64,000 bases of DNA from Scolanthus callimorphus. Taxonomy: Eukaryota; Cnidaria; Anthozoa; Actiniaria; Edwardsiidae. Both the position numbers and the translations under genes were made by a program. The stretch lies in NCBI GenBank assembly GCA_033964015.1, contig CM066913.1, positions 7,062,953 through 7,126,952 of the forward strand. The letters are read 5' to 3'. The notes under the pieces were generated by a model. That model saw only the letters and a program-made list of their open reading frames with translations. It did not search any database and was not told the origin of the DNA. Within the stretch, counting starts at the first letter, position 1, and every line of letters begins with the position of its first letter. Positions 1-14,300 of the stretch are shown here, in pieces.

Positions 1-645
1 AAATTTAAGTGTGATATTTTCACATGTGAAAATAACATGATATTTTCACGTGTGAAGATATCAAGTTTTCGCGCGGGAGATCACCTGGTATTTCATTGGT
101 GTTTATGATAAGTAAAATTTTATTATATAGCTAGTGTTTACATCGCTAGAGCGGGAAATTTCGGCGGGAATGTTGTTTAATTATTTTGTTGTGTTTTCTT
201 TTTGCTATATAATAAGACGGGAAACAGCGAGTTTTGTTTTCCCTCGTCAATATACGTCATCAGTATGGAATGTTTGGCTTGAGCGCGCAGACGCCTTTTT
301 GCGAGAGTCTCTTTCGACAAGCGCTAAGTGGTGTCGGGCTGTCGGCTTTCGCAGGCTAGGGTAATCCCCGTTGCAAGGGGGAACAACAATAGGTTTATTC
401 ACGGAGGTTTTGTTGGATCTTGTGAGCTGATAGGGGCTAGCAAGGTTTCAAAACACAATTTTTCACTGTAAAATGCAATCCAAACTCAGAAAACATGCGT
501 GGACGTTGACGGAAGTCAAAACAGGCGTCGGAAATCGTACAAACAATAACCTCAAGTCGAGGCTTTCTTCTGAAACTACTGTAAATGTATTAGAACTTGG
601 AGAAAGCCTCGATTCGAAGCTTTTGTCTTGTGAGCATTGGAGCGT

Positions 646-1038
646 AATAGACCTTTTTCCAAAATGGCCGCCGCAAATTCACACGTCTTAAAATTAAACT
701 GACTGAAAATCAAATACTGGCACTAGAAAGAGTATCCTCACATTAGTAATACTTTCAATTTTCGCTATTCCAAATTTCATGTCGACTGAGAAAGCAGAGT
801 CTGAAAATTGAAATTTTTGCAGAGATTTGTATGACTGGGGGTATGACGCACACCCCGAGTCATACAAACGTCTGTAAATTTTCAAATTTCCAACGTTCGT
901 TTTCTTGGAAGATATTGGATATAATGCAGCGAAATTTTGTAGTTTTACTGCAGTGATGATGTGTGTTCTAGTGCTGTTGTTCATTTTTAACAAAAATCTA
1001 TTTGAATTTTCGGCGGCCATTTTGGAAAAAGGTCTATT
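646..1038. mobile_element. Foldback element with long diverged inverted repeats
   Basis: AATAGACCTTTTTCCAAAAT at 646 is matched in inverse by the sequence ending GGTCTATT at 1038. Inner inverse matches occur near the centre, around GTATGACTGGGGGTATG and CGAGTCATAC. No transposase is visible. The rest of 1-1764 holds no gene I can support. Confidence 0.65.
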
Positions 1039-1764
1039 CGAACCTGGGCTATTCAAGGTTTTGAGCTGTTATCAAGAGGATGGAATTGGATTGCGATTTG
1101 AGCTATTTTCTTGTCAGAGAAGAGGCCAGCAAGCGTGCGAGAGCCCCGTTTAAGTGCCCTCCGGCCCTTAGAGTCGACTTAAAGGGGAGGCTGGCTGGCA
1201 AAAGTGAAACCTTGGGATGCCTGTGGATATTTGGTCGAGGTAGTATGTGATTCTCAAAATGGCCGTTAACACTTCGGCCAATTACAACATATTAACAGCC
1301 TTAATACGCTAGAATATGCGAGAAAATAACCGCATCGTCAAACAGGCTGCAAAAATTAAGATTATGCTAGTTTAATTGCATAAATTTTGCACCCGTTGTT
1401 ATGTTTACGTCAAGTGATTTTCTCAGAAATCAAAAGGGACTTTTCCCGGAAACACCAAGCCAGTGCAGCATCATCATGCATCACTCACTGGGGTAGGCTG
1501 GGGATTTCGCACTATAAACACCTTTGGTTTTAGTGTAAGTATGTGAATGTTACTGTGAAATATCCTGTCCTAATTAACTTAGGGAGTGTAGCATACACTG
1601 TTGATCGCAAAATATTTATATTGTGTTTTCGTATCAAATTGTCTGACAGTTTTTACTTAATGACCCTTCCCCTCCCCCTGGTTTTAATTTTTTCATAAAG
1701 GGGTTCATACATAGTCATAAGTTTCTAAGGCGTTGGCATTTAGACTACTAAATTCAAGTTAAAA

Positions 1765-2393
1765 ATGCCAACAAGAGAACCTCCAATCGATCCTGTCCTA
1801 GTCAGTCTTCTAAATCCTTTTTGTGATGCTCTGTCAGTTGATTATATAGCCAAGAAGTGTTCAACAATATTGTTGCAAATCAAATTTCCAGAAAATCTCC
1901 TGTATTTGGATCATGTACCAGTAAACTTCAAGTTGGAGACGAAGTGCTCTACATACAAGTACCGTAGAATCCTTCTCCAGGAGTTGTTACAGTTGAAGAA
2001 CACCCAATACCTTCAGCAAAATGATGCAATGTATATCCTTCACAATGATAAGGAAGCACTAGAACCATTCTGCAAAGAGCTGGAGGACTTAATTGCTGAT
2101 CGATGTAGTAGCATCCCAAATCAAATTCTTGAGGAGGAATGCAGACAGCAGATTACAAAAGATGCAAGCAGTGTTACCTTTAAAACAGAGAGTGAAGAGT
2201 TTAAGGGGGCTGTAACCAGGAAGTCGGATGGCTATGCTAGTGTTGTCAACTTAAGCACTGGAAATGAGGTTGTTGTTGTATTACATCAGGCATGCCCAGG
2301 TTATAGTATAACTGTCAAGATAGGAGATATTCTTTCTGTGATCAGATGTGAAACAAGAGCAAAGCCGGAGTCATATGAATATGATGTTATCTG
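1765..2393 (+). CDS. ZNFX1-like gene, first coding exon (unrecognised N-terminal region)
   Basis: This 629-base exon opens with an ATG and runs 209 codons to a donor reading CTG|GTACAG. Its phase-2 end joins the next exon (2919-3026) without a frame break. I do not recognise the domain: it is a mixed alpha/beta-looking stretch with several cysteines (SVDYIAKKCS, DRCSSIPNQ). Exons 3589-3807 and 4513-4754 continue as leucine-rich, probably helical sequence, which is where ZNFX1 proteins carry a poorly conserved helical region. The family lead-in only becomes recognisable at DLNWKQQPVIP in exon 4513-4754. Confidence 0.7.
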
Positions 2394-5300
2394 GTACAGT
2401 ATGATTTCATTTTTTGCCCCAACCCAATGTTTGATACTTTAATCTTTAATTGAGCACTCGAGCAGGCAACCAAAGGTGCTGTAAATATCGGCAGTCTTGG
2501 TGACCAGCGCCGTAGCCAGTATGAGGCAAACTGAGAGGCAGTCACCTCGGTAAAAAATTATATATATATTTTTTCCGTTAGATAAATGGGGGATTCTTGT
2601 ACACAGAGAAACTAAAAGAAGAGTGGTCAATTGTCAGCCGATGACAAGAATATTTTAGTTTTGATGAAAATGCCGATGCAAATAAGTTAAAATGAAACAT
2701 ATATGTAAAGCAGTTTTATTGCCACGCCACGGTACTGAATGACACGAACTCCGGAATACCGTGAGCTCCTCAACACTAGATGAGTCAGCTCAAGTGACAG
2801 TGTGCACATTGGCAGGTTACGAAGTGATAGTAAAAAATAACAGTGATTGTATCTGAAATAAAAAGAAAAAAAAAATTATTATTATTATTATTATTATTGT
2901 TATTATTATTTGTTGCAGCTGCTACTATCTTGATGAGAAAGAAGTTTGCAGTTTTCTGGATGGTGTCTTGCTCAAGACACACAGCAAGAATAATGAGGCA
3001 TTATCTGCACATATCGAGTTAACAAGGTACTTCCATGTCTTGAAATCAGCAGTGCTAATGTTTTGTTTTACTCTGTGGTCTCTTTAAAGTTGGAGTAAAC
3101 CATCCTGGATCAAAATTCAACCATATTTTTAAAACATCCCAACACATTCTCCATAAGATAAATAAATACATTTCTGGAGTTTCAGAACGTTTTATCACAT
3201 TTCTTCCAGTAAGGTGGCTGTGAACCTGTTGTAAAGTAATATAATTATATAATTGCCATTTTGACCAATGTAAATTTCAACAGAATTTGTGCATCCAACT
3301 GTTACTCAAACACAGATCTGGAAAGGCTGAAAAATATTTATGTTGTTGCTATGGAAACAATCCACACCTCCACTACCCCCATAATTTTGAATTTCTGAGA
3401 ACCACCACCTATACTGTTTTTTGAAAGATTCTTAAGCTTGCTTAATGAAGTATATTATTGTAATGTGAGAGATAGGATAAGATGCTGTATGTACCTAGTG
3501 ACAACAGCAATAAAACAGTGATGACCAAATGGTGGAACCATATTGTAAATGTTCATTTCAAGTACTTATGTTTCTTTTCTTATCCTAGATGTGATGCAAT
3601 ATGGAGCTACATACTACATAACATTAAGAACTACTTATCCCAATCTATAGGCCAGAAAATTATCTCTAAGATTTTAGAACTCTGTGAGAAAGTTTGTTCT
3701 GTTGAAAAACATGAATCAGAGATTCTCAATAACATCTGGAGGAAGTTTGCAGGATCTGCATTCTTGGAGAGCTTACAAGAGTTTATAAAGGACAACGAAA
3801 TGATGAGGTAATCTGGGAGTGGGCAGAACTAATATAGCTTTAGTTCAATGAATATAAAAACAAGATTTCATGACTGAAACAAGAATACAGCATGCCATGC
3901 CACCTCAAATCAAGGAAGCTGGGAAGTTTTGTCCCACAATACTTCACAAGCAAATGTAATTTTTTTCTTGGGTTTCTTGAAATTTTATGTAAACAATTAT
4001 GAAATTCTAGAAATTGATGGAAATTGCTATCCCAAACTCCTTTGTATTGCCAGATTTCACAAACTGAACAGAAAGTTCCCTGAAGATGCAAAAATACAGG
4101 ACCTGTCTGTTCGTATGACTCAGATTCATTATGTTGTTCTATTGGAGTCCAAACAATGCACAATCCATTGGCATAAACATTCATACACCTATAACCAGAC
4201 TATTATACTTTATAATGTAAATTGAAAAATGTTCTAGAATAGTACAAGTACAATATCACAAAGAAATACTAGAATGGGGGAACAAGTTATTCTAACCTGA
4301 AGGCCCATCACCAACCGACAGCCTTTGCGGACTCTTAGCCAATCAGAGCACCCAAAAAACAATGGATCAATTTGAAAACAAAAGAAACCGGGGCGCAAAG
4401 TCTCTCGGTTGGTGATGGGCCTTTAAGGGTTTCCAATGGATTACCAGTTTGCCCAGAATGTTATGTCAATGTTAGTCTGCCTTGACATTACTTTTTTTTA
4501 TCAATCAAACAGGCAGCACTCTTGGCTTGTACAGAGCTTTCTAAGAAACTTTCTCAAAGTATGTCCTGAGTTTGCTGTCAAGCTCTGCCCAATGATCCAA
4601 CAGCTGTCATCGGCAGTAATACAGTTGGGAGAAACCACCATGCCTGAGTTCCATTGCCAGTTGCTGGGTATTATAGGCTCTAGTGTGCCAGGAGCAAAAG
4701 ACCTAAACTGGAAACAGCAACCAGTTATTCCTGCCGCTCTGGAGATCAGTGGAAGTAAGAATTATTGTGAGATTTTCAAGAACAAACTGTATCTCTCATT
4801 CAGGGATGGAAATGAGCCATTTGCAGCTGAACAGTCATGTGCTTGTTATTTCGCTACAAGCCTATGAATAGACCTCTAGGTTCCCAAGGGTAAATTTAAC
4901 CGAGCATGACTAGAGGGCAAACAAACTTCTTAGTTGTGTGTTTACGAAATCACAAAGAAATTTAACTGATAACGTGGCATATTGGAGAATTTTAGAGACA
5001 AATGCCCTGGGGGGAGGGGTGGGGTGGGGTACTTCCCTGAAGTTAGTCACTAGGGTGGTCCAATTGATCGCAATCAATGCGGAATTTTGTTAATCATGAA
5101 AGGTTTTAAAACTGGAACTGTCTTTCCACTTATTGCGGCACAACTTTGATAGAAATTTGTTTGTACTTGGGTAACCATACTGAGATGCATACCCTATCAG
5201 CGACCAAACAAGCGAAAAATGATACCCTACCATAGACCTCAGGAGCTCAACAACCATACACTATTATAGTGTTCTATAGAGCGGCACATACCCGTATGCC

Positions 5301-8300
5301 ATGTATGAGGGAGTAACGGCATTTTGCATGGTAAATTTCGCTGGATTTTGTGGAGGGAGATTAATGAATCCCTGAGGAAGTAAACCGCCCTCAGGGCCAG
5401 TGCTTATGGCCGCTGGCGACCAGTATCGCTGTTGGGACCTGCAGGCTAATGCAGCTTATGAGCTGTACCTCAGTGGAGTCTGTCTCTAACATTAGAAGGG
5501 CTCGGGATAAGAACGACCTAAGTGATCAAAAATCTGCACAAATCATTTTAAAATAGCCTAAAGATAACTTCTCTGTATTTTTTTTTCAAAATTGCTAAGA
5601 GAACGCTGTGAAACAGCCCTAGTTACCGCTAGACATTTGTCTAACAGATGCATAAATTTGTCTAGTGTGTTTAATTCAAAAGAGCTTTTCAATTGAGTGA
5701 GTTTAACACGATCTATTATCATTTCAAATTAAAAGTCCCTGTCATGAAAAATTCTTTGGCCCAATAAAGCTTGTAAGCGCCCTAATTGCTTCAAGTCGAA
5801 CTTATTTCCCTTGTAGAAAGGCTTGGATAAACTCGACTGAGTGCTTGTATGAACCTCCGTCATTTCTCTGCACTCAAATAAAGTTTTAAAATCATAGCCA
5901 GCACCTCGATTCCTCCATGGCACTTTGGTTAATATAGCTGCTTCTGAACTCACTGGTTGGAGGCTGAAGCCGGTGTTTCCCCGTTACAAATTTTCTTACA
6001 CATTCAAATAGAGATTACAAGTCGCATCGAATACCTGAATTCCTCCATAGGAAAACAAAGCTCGAATTAAACCCAATAGACAAATCTGTGGAGTGTGGTT
6101 GCTAGGCAAATGTTTAGGTTACAACTAACGCTGTCGTACAGCTTTCTCGTAGCGATTTAGACCCCCAAAATACAGACAGGTTAGTTTTAAGCTATTTTAA
6201 CATGATTTCTGCAGATTGTTTAGCAAACATCGAAAAACACTCTAAATAGTCACTTAGGTCGTTATTGCAGCGAGTCCTCCATTTACATTTTTTAAACTTA
6301 TTGTTTAATGGTTTCTAGGCATCCAGATGAGCACAGCCTCTCTTCCAAAAATCAAAGTCAAGGAGAAAGATGGTGACGATTACATATATGCCTCTGTAGA
6401 GGAGTACCTAAGTACATACTTTACATTGATTAGAGAGGAGTGTTTCCACAAGCTGAAGAGTGGGATCAAATACTTTATTAACAATGGTGAATTTGATCCT
6501 AAAGACATAATGATTTACAGGTAAAGGTGCTCAACTATTGTCCAACCTGAGATGCTGCAGTCAAATGCACCAAGAAAAAACATGAATCGTTGGGAGTCAT
6601 GGGCATTTGCTAGATTCAGTTATTCACAGATATTCTCCTATTTAAAAATCTTCTTTGTAATAGTATAAAAGACTCATGTCCATATATAAACCTCTCGCAA
6701 ATAGACATCCATGGTGCATTGTTCATACCAAATAGTTGTTTCACAATTGTTAGAGGCCCAAGGGTGGTATATCAAAATGGTAATAGAATTGACACAGTGG
6801 TTGCAATGATGTTTATCTGCCTGGTTATTTGTCATACACATTTTAAAAAGGGTGTAGGGGCATATCTCGTTGCCATAGCATTCATTGCAAACACATGTGT
6901 TGCAGTCAAAACATCTGTGATAAAATAATGGGCACTTTTTTTATCTTAAGAGTTAGCTTATCTGGTGTTGAATGTAAATTCTACAAATCAAGTCTTCCTG
7001 GCATGCCGTTCATTCTGAAGTTCCAAGAGCAAAAGTCTGACAAGAGTGAAATTGACTGGGAGTGAGTATTATTCCTGGGATAGAGAAGTGCAAAGACTGA
7101 TAATAATGTGCTGGTGATAATGAATTGCAGAAGTTAAATTGATTATTCTTGTAGATCCTTGAACTGGCTCTTGTATGGGGATCTCCTCTGCATTTCGTTA
7201 GATGGCTCGTTCAAGAAGCCAATATGGGGACTTGTTGCATCGAGTAACAAGGAGCTGATCAAGAAAGGGTAAGTAAAGTCAGCAGAGTTAATTAGAGAGC
7301 GTTGCCAGAGAAGGCTAGACATTTCGTCATTCTTGTTTTAAGAATTCTCAAGTTGTGTGGTAATTTTGTTCAGCTATTGAAATAGCTGTATACCACTCCC
7401 ATTCTCGGGGAGGCTCTTGTGGCAACCAATGAGGCATGCATATAAGAAAATAACCTTTTTATACTTCGGAAATAAACTGTCCAGCCACCCATGTACACAC
7501 TTTTCAGTTTAGAAACTCCATTGACTACCAGGATGAAACGCACACGTTTCTTACAGTTTGTTCGCCAAAATGTGACTCGCCAACATGCATTGTGACACAT
7601 TAAAACAAGAAACATGCATTATTTCACAAGAGATGGCTATATCTAGTTTATCTTAACATCTCCTAAAAGGAAGCAACTGACTGTGTAGACCCCCGTAAGT
7701 ATGCATACATGAGGAATGAGCTATAATTATGAGATGAATGATAGCTTTTCCTCTGTAGGTTTGTTTATGTGACACTTTGCTCAGAAAGAAATTCTATGTC
7801 TGATGCTGAGGTGGTTAGTGAACTACAGAGGTTGACTGATGCAGGTAAACTAACCTTCTTGAGTTTGAAGGCCAACAATGGCCATATTTAATAACATGAT
7901 AAATTGTGGTGATTGTGACAGTGAAGCTTTTGGTGACAGTGCTGATTGATACCAAGTGTGTTTCTGATGATGATGGTGTCTGGTGGACATGGTTATGGTA
8001 GCAGTGTTATTGGTGATGATGATGATGCTGCTGCTGCTGATGATGATGGTGGGTGTTGTTGATAGAGGTGATGGTGGTGTACATGGTTATGGTAACATTG
8101 GTATTGGTTATAATGGTTATTGGTGATATTTGGTGATGTTGGTAATGATGGAGGTAATTGATGATGGGTGTTATTGATAGAGGTGATGGTGGTGTACATG
8201 GTTATGGTAACATTGGTATTGGTTATAATGGTTATTGGTGATATTTGGTGATGTTGGTAGTGATGGAGGTAATTGATGATGGGTGTTATTGATAGAGGTA

Positions 8301-11300
8301 ATGGCAGGTAATGGTGGTGGACATGGTTATGGTAGCATTTGTATTGGTGATGTTGGGATTGGTGATAATGGTGATGTTGGTAATGATGGAGGTGATGTTG
8401 ATGATGGGTGTTGTTGATAAAGGTAATGGTGCTGGACATGGTTATGGTAGCATTGATAAATGGTTATAATGGTATTGGTGATAATGGTGGTGTTGGTAAT
8501 GATTGAGGTGATGTTGATGGTGGGTGTTGTTGATAGAGGTGATGGTGGTGCATATGGTTATGGTAGCATTGGTATTGGTTATAATAATATTGATAATAAT
8601 GGTGATGTTGGTAATGATGGAGGTAATGATGATGGGTGTTATGGAGGTAATGATGAAGGGTGTTGTTGATAGAGGTGATGGTGGTATTCGTGGTAAAGGT
8701 GTCAGTGATGATGATGGGTGTTGTTGATGCTTCAGTTACCTCCACCACTGTTGGACATACAATTTAAGTGTCTATGCGATTAGTGATGATAGCTGCAACA
8801 ATGATGACAGTATTTACAAAGTGTAAATAATGTAGGATAACACTTTGTTCTTTTTAGGAATGTCAGCATACATGGCTGAAAGCAACACCTTCTACCGGGC
8901 ATTCGGACCATCTATGAATATACTACAACATAAAGGTAACTGTTTTGATTCCTAAAAATCTTCATTTTATCAAACTTAAACTGATATATTTACTTCATAT
9001 TTTTTTACAGGCAATGTACCTTTTAAAGAGTATCTGGTGGATGTTGCACAAACTCAGAAAGTGCCAAATTACATAAAGACCATGAAGAAGCCTCCTGAAT
9101 GGCAAAACATTTTTGGTAGTTCTGGTTCTAATGAAGGAGGCGCTGATTATTCTGTTGTTGATGATTTCAAGGAGATGAGAAGCAAGTCTGTTTCTGTTCT
9201 GGATGAAACACAATTAGATGCTGTGGAGCTAGCACTGAATAGTGAGGTTTCTTTGATACAAGTAAGTTTGACCCACAGAAAACCCACTGGATATATAGCG
9301 AAGCAAATATCGCAATGTCTATATCTGTATCTATTATTTTATTTTTTTTATTTGATGATTTAATGATATTTGCAAACTTTACAAACGTTTCTCAAATTTA
9401 AGAAACATTGAACTCATTTTCTGTGTTTTTAATAATGTTGATCCCTGCATATGAACAAAGTATGTCACCTTATATATGGAGCTTTAGAGAAACGAAATAT
9501 AGTTATTAAGTAATAGATCAAACACTAGAGAGCAAAAGAGAAAAACCCTATGGACTGCTTGATATTACTTCTCAAACGAATGATTTAATGCCGAGAAAAA
9601 TAAGGAATAAAATCTCGAAATTCTATGCAAATTAAGACTGCGTTTTCCATGCTCCTCCGCGGTTATGATTTTCTTTGTTCAAACTTGATGAAATATTATG
9701 AGTTTGAGCATTCATTTTCTCTCATGTTCTACGTTTTTTTGTTATTATTTGTAGGCAATAGCATAAATGGGAATGCTGAATTAAATATTGTATTGTATAT
9801 TGTTTAGGGCCCACCTGGTACTGGCAAGTCTTTTGTTGGTGTCGCTCTTGTAAAGTTACTTTTGAGTATGATCTTGCCCGGGCCAATTCTAGTAAGTATT
9901 GTCGTATTCTTTCTTAAAAAAATTAAGTAACATGGAAGCATTGGCTAATATTGAAATTAACTGTTTAGGTGGCCACATACAAGAACTTTGCCCTGGATCA
10001 TTTCCTGGAAACTTGTTTGGAACAGATCCCAGAGTGTGGGGATCGTCTCGGGTTGGTACGCGTTGGATCTGGGATAGAAAAACTAGACAGTTGCAAACTT
10101 GTTGAGGTACATACAGTGTATATGCTGAACAATTATGTGTGTCAGGGGGCGAGTATTGGGCATGCACACTGAACTTGGTTAATGTGATTATTGATTTAGC
10201 TAAGGGTAAGGGACTGCGGCCAACTTCAATCCCTTGCATCTCGAAACTGAATTACAGTTATTATACAGGGTTGACTTTGCAGACTGCATATTGTCGATTG
10301 GAGCAGCTAGCCTGACAAAAGCTCGAGCAATTTTCTTTTATTCTTTCAGATTTCCAAAAAGGAGGACATGCCCTGGGTGCACTATAAGTACAAGAAAAAA
10401 TTGACAGCAGAGCTTAAGAGTTTGGGCAGAGAGTTAGGCAAAGCGTTCGACCGACTGAAAAGAGCAAACGTCTTTGATGCGAGCATGTTAATCAAGGTAG
10501 AATAGAGCGAATGAATAACACATGATTGCAGTAGGACCAAATACACCTAGCCAATCAGAAACGAGAAAATGTTGATGTTGAATGGTTTCCCAGTCAGCCA
10601 ATCACAAGCCACTTGAAACCACTATCACTCATTGAACACTTGATTGTTTTTTTTGTAAATACAATCACTATCAGGTCGTGAGTACGTGGTCACTAAATAC
10701 ACAGCTGCGTTTAGTTCAAAATATGATTGGCTGATAGAAATGGGCGGAGAATAAGAATGCGAAGTAATCGCAAATACCAAAATGTTCGACACTCATCCGA
10801 CACCTAATCTATTGAATAACTGAGAAAGGTTTTTTAAAAATCGATCTTGATAGCTACGATTTGTAGTTGAGGTATCGAGTTCCCTGAGGCAGTAATGCTA
10901 ACATAATCCTTTGCTTGTACGCTAGTTGTGTCAGATGTTTTTATTAATAAGAGTTGCAGGTTTTGAACCTGAAAATGATTCTTGTCACGTGGTCTGTCTT
11001 TCAGGAAGCCAATGATGAGCATTTACTTTCACTCTTGAAGAATTCAGAAAATGTAGACTCCAGGAGATTCAAAGATTTGATAAGTCTACGTCACGATAGA
11101 CGCGATCCCAACTACGAAGCAAATATAAAAGGTACAGAGGCCGATAGGGGTGACGAGGGGGACGGAACTTTCGCTATCCAAATGTCTGCTGCAGAGCTGT
11201 CGCTGCGGAGTTGTTGCTGTCATCCTGCAGCGACAACTCAGCAGCGACAATTCCGCAGCGACAACTCGTGAACCTTTTAGGCTTCAGTACTTCTGGGCCA

Positions 11301-14300
11301 CCGTACTTCATCGCCTCCTTCAAATTTGAACCTCGGTTTATTGTCTCACTCAAAAGACTACGGAAAGAAACGTTTTGACAAGCCCATGTGAAACTGTTGC
11401 TCAGTTCAAGATAGCGAAGCGAGGGGGGGACGGGGGGGGGGGGGGGGGGGGGGGGAGACGGGGCCACGGTTTATTGTCTCATCCGAAAGACAAAGAAGCA
11501 CAAGCTTTTAACAAGCCAACATGACCGGCCTTAGCTCAATCAACGACAGAAAATAAGAGACAATATCTCCACGTTCCTAATGGGAATCGATCCCGGAACA
11601 CAGAGGTGAGAGACGAGCGCCGTGTACGCTGCGCCATCCCCTCTTCCCGCAGCTGTGGGCTCAGGAGTTTGACGACTCGTAATGTGTGATACATAACCTG
11701 CTGTTTTGTGATGGTATAGAGTTGGTACAGATGCTCGAAAATGCTCTTGATAACTGGCTTCCAAGTGATGAGGAGATCAAAGAGTGTTTTGGCTCGTGCA
11801 ATACAGATTTGGGAATCCAACTAAGGTATAGCACAATTCAACCTTTATCAACTTTGCCATTCAAAGGCTAACGTGCCAACCGTAGATTGAATATCGCCCT
11901 TTGTTCTGTGAAACTCCAGCATGGCAAGCCAAAACAAATGACCATTATCGCGTGGACGGTACACAAACATGGCAAATACAACAGCAATTCGGTAAGTGGT
12001 CAATAGCGCTGTTCAAGCTGACGTCATCTACTTGAACAGCGCTATTGACCACTTACCGAATTGCTGTTGTATTTGCCATGTTTGTGTACCGTCCACGCGA
12101 TAATGGTCATTTGTTTTGGCTTGCCATGCTGGAGTCTGTTGCATATTTCGATTGACATATTTACCAAGGATTTTCCACGTTTTCCTGCTAGATCTCAAGA
12201 GCACAAAGGCGATGTCCAGGAGGACAGCGCAGATGTGAACACCATGATGCTAGTGCCTTCCCATGAGAACCAAGAGCGCCTTTGTGCCGAGGAATTGCAG
12301 GTTGAAAACTTGAAAAGATAATGCCCGAGCCTACAGCTGGGAGAATCGTATCAAGACCTTGCAAGGGAGAAAGGATTCTCCCTCCTGTTCCAAGTGAAAG
12401 TACGTTTAGTACTAGATATAATATTCACCATCATCCTATTCATTTGTCATATGTTGAAAGAAAATAGTGTTTTCATAGGACAAACATCGACAATTAATCA
12501 GAAAAGGTGCTTTCAAATTCAGGTTTCCCGAGATACCCCTCGCGCTTTTAATTAAACGTGACCACAAGGAGCCCGAATTGCGAGATTTAAATGCGTGTTT
12601 CCGCTACTTCTGGGGGTACTTGCCCACAAAATTAGTCAACTCGAATGGTTAGCTGTGTGAACCGTGTGCCGTGCTGTTGTAGGACAGTTGTTTAAAGATA
12701 GTTTAAATGGCAATGTTGCTTTGATTACAGAAATTAGGATATAAACATTTTCTCGTGTATTGTTTTATTTTGTTCCATCTTCCAGGGCTTGGTCCTCATT
12801 TTAAGAGCATTTTAAACTCGACCGACATGTGTGCTCTTGGAATTAAAGAGAGGGTTTATATGATCTACGCTCTGTACCAAAAACACTATGATCGAATAAG
12901 TGAGGAGTTCATCTCTCTGGTTGGATATTATACCAAGGTAAAACAGAGGTTATGACTGGAGGAATATAATATCAAAGTAAAACAGAGGGTGTCCGGTGGA
13001 ATATTAGTGTCATGGTAAAAAAAAAAACGGTGTCCCTGGTAGAATATTATATCAAGGTAAAACAGAGGGTGTCCCTAGTGGAATATTGTACCAAGGTAAA
13101 ACAGAGGGTGTCCCCGGTGGAATATTGTATCAAGGTAAAACATAGGGTTTCCCTAGTGGAATATTGTACCAAGGTAAAAAGCGGGTGTCCCTAGTGGAAT
13201 ATTGTACCAAGGTAAAACAGAGGGTGTCCCCGTGGAATATTGTATCAAGGTAAAACATAGGGTTTCCCTAGTGGAATATTGTACCAAGGTAAAAAAGCGG
13301 GTGTCCCTAGTGGAATATTGTACCAAGGTAAAAAAGAGAATATTATATCAAGGTAAAATAACAAAGGGTGTCCCTGGTAGAATATTGTACCAAGGTAAAA
13401 CAGAGGGTGTCCCTGGTGGAATATTGTACCAAGGTAAAACAGAGGGTGTCCCCGGTGGAATATTGTATCAAGGTAAAACATAGGGTGTCCCTAGTGGAAT
13501 ATTGTACCAAGGTAAAACAGAGGGTGTCCCCGGTGGAATATTGTATCAAGGTAAAACATAGGGTTTCCCTAGTGGAATATTGTACCAAGGTAAAAAAGCG
13601 GGTGTCCCTAGTGGAATATTGTACCAAGGTAAAAAAGAGAATATTATATCAAGGTAAAATAACAAAGGGTGTCCCTGGTAGAATATTGTACCAAGGTAAA
13701 ACAGAGGGTGTCCCTGGTGGAATATTGTACCAAGATAAAACAGAGGATGTTCCCGGTGGAATATTGTATCAAGGTAAAACAGAGGGTAGAACTGGTGGAA
13801 TATTATAGGATTATTCAAAGCTTCAGGAGGCTAGATTCCGCTAAGAAAATAGCACGAAAAAAGCGATATCGCACGAGTCGCGCAGCGACGAGGGCGATAT
13901 CGCCTTTTTGAGTGCTATTTTCGGCGGAATCTACCGACTGAACGCTTTGAATATACTTGAATCCTATGATATCTCGTCCTCAATTTACACAAAAAAGAGA
14001 TATCATAGGATTCTATATCAAAACAGAGGTATCCCTGGACCCTGGTGGAATATTGTACCAATGTATAAAAACACACAGACCCTGGACCATGCGCTCCGGG
14101 TTCAGACATGCTTGCTCTTCTCTTTCAATTAGTTATTGATACGGATCCTGTGATCCTTTCGCTCCGTGCTAGAATGGATAAAAGCAGCAATTCCTGTTAT
14201 CTCAAAAGTGAGATGATTTGTTTCTTTATGCAGAGGAAGAGAGAGAGACAGGAGATTATTGACCTGAAGTACATAGATGTACTGAGGCGGTCCAAGGTGA

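Noticed and set aside
7993..8748. His-rich and Val/Met-rich open frames
   Set aside because: They are translations of the GATGGT-rich intronic repeat with no splice support or domain.
11576..11645. Functional tRNA gene on the minus strand
   Set aside because: Box-like sequences are present but no convincing cloverleaf, and it is fused to a SINE-type body and tail.
12914..13802. CRISPR-like appearance of regular repeats
   Set aside because: Units are contiguous without unique spacers and the context is a eukaryotic intron; the same applies to 58045-58481 and 59748-60125.
13012..13818. Open frames on both strands over the 39-bp array (VSLVEYCTKVKQR-type and FYLGTIFHQGHPL-type proteins)
   Set aside because: The period is a multiple of three, so several frames stay open by chance; the array is intronic relative to well-supported exons on both sides.
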